64,000 bases of DNA from CAMFKD01 sp964436955 (lineage in GTDB: Bacteria; Chlamydiota; Chlamydiia; Chlamydiales; JAJFMA01): positions 1-64,000 of the forward strand of contig CAYTFC010000003.1 of the NCBI GenBank assembly GCA_964436955.1, in the 5' to 3' direction. The notes beneath the pieces were generated by a model, which saw nothing but the letters and a program-made list of their open reading frames with translations, was not told the DNA's origin and searched no databases. A program made the position numbers and the translations under genes. Below are positions 60,790 to 64,000 of this stretch, in pieces. How positions within the stretch are numbered: position 1 is the stretch's first letter; each line of letters starts with the position of its first letter.

Positions 60790-62142
60790 TTATGAACGAC
60801 GCGTTCTTTTATGTCTTATTGTTGGTAGCATATCATATGAAACGATCACTCGTACAGGAACCATAAATTTAGGTAATCGCTTTAGGCAATAGTGGCGAAT
60901 AGCGCTGGGCAAGTCTATTTTGGATTCACGATTTGCGGGTAGTACTTTAACTGCAACGATTTGGCCAAGGATGGCATTTGCTTCACCATAAGCCATAACA
61001 TCAGCAACCTCAGACATTTGACGGATAACGTTCTCAACATCGAGCGGATTTACTTTTTCTCCACCCACATTGATCACATCACTAGCTCTTCCCTTAATGC
61101 GCAACAACGCTTCTGATTCTTCCACGATATCTCCGGTAATATACCAACCATCTTCAGTTAATGGTGTGGAGGCATTTAGATAGCCCAACATCATGTTGGG
61201 ACTATAGACCTCTAATATTCCGTTGCGTACGCGAATTTGATGTTCCTCGCCTCCCATACGCATCCATAGTGAATCGGAGCTTTCTGAGGCAGTTCTAAGC
61301 ACTCCTAATTCAGTGGTAGCGTAGGTTTGTGTGAGTTTTATATGAGGGTAGATTTGGTGAAAGCGTTTTAGCGTGGTTTGTGGCATAGGCTCTGCGCCAT
61401 AGGATATCTTTCGTAGTGAACTCAGCAGATGTCGCTCGTATGCACCGCTCAATAGCACCAAGTTTAGAAATGATGGAGAGGTAGGTAGTAGGGTCACTTG
61501 ATGCTTTTCGATAGCCTCAAGAATGCCATCTGGAGTTCTCAGCGAAGGAATGACCAAACAACCGCAGTTATAGAGGCAGTAGAGCAAGGTGTCGAATCCA
61601 CCTAAATGATCAAGCGTTAAAAAGGCCAAGATGCGTTCGTGTTTGGCTACAATACGTGCGCCTTTTGCTAATAGCTTGTAGGTGTCATGTACAGCACCTT
61701 TTGGATTTCCTGAAATGCCAGAGGTGAATAGCACTAATCCTGGATGACAATTGTGTCTGAGTTGTTGATAAAGAGCATTTTCCGAGGTGGCAGATTTGAT
61801 GGCATGCGTGCGCGTCTGCTGTTCGTCTATTTTCACGATGTGCTGAGGAGCGGCGATGCTTAAATACTCTTCGCGTATAGGGTTATTCAGCTGAGAGAAG
61901 GGAATGACAATAGCTCCAAGACGCCACAGTGCTAGTAGGGCAGCGATCCCGGAAGGAGAATAATCTGCTTCCAATAGAACGACTTCACCAGCACAGATCA
62001 GCTCGTTTGTCAGCCAAACCTCCCAAACCGTGATTTGATCGATGATCCAAGCATATGAATAGGTGACTTCCTGCCAAATGACCGCGTCTTGATGACGATG
62101 CAGATGCATCTTTTGAATGAGATGTTTTATTGGATTGTCCAC
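60790..62142 (-). CDS. AMP-forming acyl/aminoacyl ligase
   Basis: 450 aa ANL-superfamily adenylating enzyme. LVLFTSGISGNPKGAVHD (ATP loop), ISYGAEPMPQTTLKRF, YATTELGVLRT, DGWYITGDIVEE, LRIKGRASDVINVGGEKVNPLDVENVI. The C-terminal lysine region is short (LPTIRHKRTRRS). It activates a carboxylic acid, then loads a thiol, most likely the phosphopantetheine of the ACP encoded three genes away (order: HAD, ACP, SDR, ligase). The acid is unknown; it could be the residue that decorates the glycan. Confidence 0.82.
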   Translation of the reverse strand: MDNPIKHLIQKMHLHRHQDAVIWQEVTYSYAWIIDQITVWEVWLTNELICAGEVVLLEADYSPSGIAALLALWRLGAIVIPFSQLNNPIREEYLSIAAPQHIVKIDEQQTRTHAIKSATSENALYQQLRHNCHPGLVLFTSGISGNPKGAVHDTYKLLAKGARIVAKHERILAFLTLDHLGGFDTLLYCLYNCGCLVIPSLRTPDGILEAIEKHQVTLLPTSPSFLNLVLLSGAYERHLLSSLRKISYGAEPMPQTTLKRFHQIYPHIKLTQTYATTELGVLRTASESSDSLWMRMGGEEHQIRVRNGILEVYSPNMMLGYLNASTPLTEDGWYITGDIVEESEALLRIKGRASDVINVGGEKVNPLDVENVIRQMSEVADVMAYGEANAILGQIVAVKVLPANRESKIDLPSAIRHYCLKRLPKFMVPVRVIVSYDMLPTIRHKRTRRS

Positions 62143-62147
62143 GCGTC

Positions 62148-62846
62148 TTAGATACCGCCTAAAAAGATGATCTGGCCGGTAATAAAGTTACTTTCCTTTC
62201 TCAGAAAAAAGTCGATGACGTTAGAAACATCTTCAAATTCGCCAAAACGCTTTATTGCTTGGCGGGAAAGAAGTTCGTCTATCTTAGCTTTAGGGACCGT
62301 ATTGACAAGGTCGGTTTTGATCGGATTCGGTCCCACCGCATTTACCGTAATTCCATAAGATCCTAGTTCGCGGGCAAGAATCTGCGTAAAGCTGTCCACA
62401 GCCGCTTTTGACGCGGCGTATATGGTTTCTCCTTCGAGTTTGAGTGGAGTGGCTACTGAACTAAAGTTCACGATTCGCCCGAAGTTACCCTTTTTCATCA
62501 GCTTCGCGGCTTCACGACAACAAATTAAGGCGCCCACAACATTTGTCTCTAAAATGGACCGTATCGTGCTTGTCGGAGTGAGCAGAATGTGGTTCATAGA
62601 ACCGATGCCTGCATTATTTAATAGCACATCGAGTCTGCCAAATTGTTTGCGAATGCTGCTGAAAACCTCCAGCATTGCCGATTCATCAGAAATATCTGCT
62701 TCAAAGTGCGAGTAGCCATTGATAGAAGCGCTAAAACATCCTCGACTTACGCCAACAACTCGATAGCCTTTTGCAACGTAGTAGTCGACCAAGTAGCGGC
62801 CAATGCCCTTTCGAGTACCCGTAATGAGCATTACTGGTCTATCCAT
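62148..62846 (-). CDS. FabG-like short-chain dehydrogenase/reductase
   Basis: 232 aa from the ATG at 62846 (GAGAG upstream; ATG 62867 also possible, overlapping the ACP by 29 bp). TGTRKGIGRYLVDYYVAKG, NNAGIGSMNHI, VNFSSVAT with catalytic Ser, YAASKAAVDS (Tyr/Lys). FabG-type reductase, likely acting on a 3-oxoacyl-ACP in the module with the adjacent ACP. Confidence 0.85.
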   Translation of the reverse strand: MDRPVMLITGTRKGIGRYLVDYYVAKGYRVVGVSRGCFSASINGYSHFEADISDESAMLEVFSSIRKQFGRLDVLLNNAGIGSMNHILLTPTSTIRSILETNVVGALICCREAAKLMKKGNFGRIVNFSSVATPLKLEGETIYAASKAAVDSFTQILARELGSYGITVNAVGPNPIKTDLVNTVPKAKIDELLSRQAIKRFGEFEDVSNVIDFFLRKESNFITGQIIFLGGI

Positions 62847-63147
62847 GCTTTGTCTTCTCTCGAACAAGATCTAAAGAATAGTCAGTTAGCGTTTGCACGC
62901 TCCTAAAAGGGGTATGCTTCATTGATAACGCGCGATCGTTAGCCAATACAATTTTGATGCCGGTTTTGTCTTCGATTCTGTGTTCGATGTCGACAATTAG
63001 GGTAACAAGATCCAAGGAATCCAGCTTGGAATTCATTCCATACAATAACGCAGAGGGTTCATTTGTGATCTTGTGGTCCGCAGCGAGCTGCGAATTAAGT
63101 TCATCGATTGACTCAGAGATGGCTTCTTTAACTTGCAAATCATGCAT
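62839..63147 (-). CDS. Acyl carrier protein
   Basis: 102 aa. The phosphopantetheine site is DSL in NSKLDSLDLVTLIVDIEHRIEDKTG, with Ser44. Longer than the fatty-acid ACP (about 78 aa), with extra N-terminal residues, and encoded between a HAD protein (8-bp overlap) and an SDR (8-bp overlap). A dedicated carrier for the module rather than the housekeeping AcpP. Confidence 0.85.
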   Translation of the reverse strand: MHDLQVKEAISESIDELNSQLAADHKITNEPSALLYGMNSKLDSLDLVTLIVDIEHRIEDKTGIKIVLANDRALSMKHTPFRSVQTLTDYSLDLVREKTKHG

Positions 63148-63760
63148 CAGGCATTTCCTTCATGAAGGGAAAATCGGCTAAAGCGAGCATTTCTTTGTCC
63201 CCCTTGCTGTCGCCATAGGCATAGAGAATGTATTGGTCTTTAGGACCGAGTAGTTCATCTAAGCGTCTTGTTTTCTCGGCTCCGCGACAATTTTTGCCTT
63301 TGAGATAGCCTGTTAGCCTATTTTCTGAGTTTACGGCCAATTCCGAGCTTAGAACTTCATTAATGCCAACTGAGTGTGCCCAGGGAATAAGATAGAGATT
63401 CATGGACGCACTGACGAGAATGCAGCGATGTCCCTGGTCGTTATGCCATTTTATGCGCTGTAAAGCCTCGGGTCTTATCTGACTTGGAAGACTTTCTTTT
63501 GCAAATCTATGTGCATCTTCGGTGACTTCGTTGAGCGGCATTCCCTTGAAAAAGTAGGTGAGGACGCGCTCTTTCATGGTTTGACGATCGCGTCCGAGGG
63601 CAACATCAAGAGCTAACAAAGGAGCTAGCAAACCAAGTCCAAGAAGGGTTTTGAACCAGCCAAAGCGAAAAAAAAGAAATGGCACAAGCGAATCGCGATA
63701 GCTAATGGTGCCGTCGAAATCAAAGGCCGCAACTGTCTGTAAAGCTTCTTTTTGCATCAT
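63140..63760 (-). CDS. HAD-family phosphatase (SerB-like)
   Basis: 206 aa. DFDGT (Asp14 nucleophile, Asp16) near the N-terminus, a helical insert with hydrophobic LLGLGLLAPLLALDVAL, then ILVSASMN (Thr/Ser motif II) and AYGDSKGDKEML (motif III). HAD-IB/phosphoserine-phosphatase group. It overlaps the ACP and may dephosphorylate an intermediate of the module. It is not obviously GmhB. Confidence 0.78.
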   Translation of the reverse strand: MMQKEALQTVAAFDFDGTISYRDSLVPFLFFRFGWFKTLLGLGLLAPLLALDVALGRDRQTMKERVLTYFFKGMPLNEVTEDAHRFAKESLPSQIRPEALQRIKWHNDQGHRCILVSASMNLYLIPWAHSVGINEVLSSELAVNSENRLTGYLKGKNCRGAEKTRRLDELLGPKDQYILYAYGDSKGDKEMLALADFPFMKEMPDA

Positions 63761-63861
63761 ACGCCGCAGCTTAGCATAAAGCCAGCCTCACTGACAAGAT
63801 CCCAAAAAATCAAAACAGACGAAAGCGAGGACGTGAGTCCATAATCATTACGTTCGTAGAC

Positions 63862-63889
63862 TTGCGAGTATTTGCTGTTCATGCATAAT
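63862..63889 (+). promoter_or_regulatory. Possible promoter of the epimerase gene
   Basis: TTGCGA (63862-63867), 16-bp spacer, CATAAT (63884-63889), 32 bp before the ATG. Reasonable -10, weaker -35. Confidence 0.4.
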
Positions 63890-63921
63890 GCTCAGATCAA
63901 TCATTTTTTTATGGGGCAAGC

Positions 63922-64000
63922 ATGAAGGCAATCGTCACAGGTGGATGCGGCTTTATTGGAAGCCATGTTGTGGATTTATTGGTTGCTAAAGGCGTCGATG
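63922..64000 (+). CDS. NAD-dependent epimerase/dehydratase, 5' end only
   Basis: The last 79 bp encode MKAIVTGGCGFIGSHVVD followed by LLVAKGVD: the glycine-rich NAD(P) site TGGxGFIGS of extended SDRs. GGGGC lies 5 nt ahead of the ATG. It could be the missing heptose epimerase (HldD) or a sugar-nucleotide epimerase/dehydratase; the window ends too early to decide. Confidence 0.8.
   Translation, partial: MKAIVTGGCGFIGSHVVDLLVAKGVD

Noticed and set aside
63140..63760. HAD protein as GmhB of the heptose pathway
   Set aside because: The sequence has the SerB-like layout with a helical cap and lacks GmhB zinc cysteines, so the missing phosphatase is not assigned to it.

Overview
The window is chromosomal DNA of a member of the order Chlamydiales outside the classical genus Chlamydia (an environmental or amoeba-associated lineage; I cannot name the genus). 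The evidence is gene order remembered from Chlamydia trachomatis: lpdA-lipA-sctJ-CT560-sctL-sctR-sctS-sctT (CT557-CT564), rpsB-tsf-pyrH-frr followed by mcsA/mcsB (CT680-CT675), a giant PBP2 next to them (CT682), and nth-mnmE-psd-orphan-secA (CT697-CT701). Long lineage-specific stretches and many intergenic palindromes are not Chlamydia-like.

Layout. 1-5.6 kb: a leftward group of a pseudouridine synthase, a DUF3592-like protein, a mutarotase-like protein and two tandem OppA-type lipoproteins. 5.6-8.8 kb: rpsT, a small membrane protein, an exported S15/CocE-type hydrolase coupled to a sugar-type nucleotidyltransferase. 8.9-13.6 kb: PBP2 and an orphan membrane protein, which sits where Chlamydia carries ompA. 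13.7-20.6 kb: tRNA-Gly, rpsB-tsf-pyrH-frr, tRNA-Glu, tRNA-Lys, a KdsC-type phosphatase, mcsA-mcsB and a CDP-glycerol-transferase-like gene. 20.7-31.6 kb: nth, mnmE, psd, a methyltransferase, a Bax-inhibitor-1 protein, several orphans and secA. 32-41.6 kb: lpdA, lipA, a HEAT-like protein and a type III secretion block. 41.7-43.2 kb: an orphan with a cysteine-protease-like pattern beside that block.

43.2-64 kb is a large accessory surface-glycan region: polysaccharide deacetylase, FemAB/GNAT-like transferase, SDR, 2-hydroxyacid dehydrogenase, a glycosyltransferase-2/cyclase fusion, a KdsB-like cytidylyltransferase, an ABC exporter, two HIGH-type nucleotidyltransferase domains and a PfkB kinase (HldE-like but with reversed domain order), asparagine synthase, a GT9 heptosyltransferase, a GT-C-like membrane protein, GmhA, a further putative GT-B protein, and an AMP-ligase/SDR/ACP/HAD module ending at the start of an epimerase. 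Together these suggest an ADP/GDP-heptose-based glycan modified by an amidated or acylated acid residue and exported to the cell surface. This reading is inference.

Intergenic DNA is rich in long inverted repeats without ORFs (17.7, 20.7, 28.4, 31.7, 36.7, 48.9 and 56.8 kb), some of which share sequence and form at least three families. Other points of note are a probable AUU start for pyrH, a probable leaderless mRNA for the pseudouridine synthase, degenerate ATP-guanidino-kinase motifs in McsB, and a missing iron-sulfur cysteine in Nth. No insertion sequence with a transposase, prophage or CRISPR array was seen.
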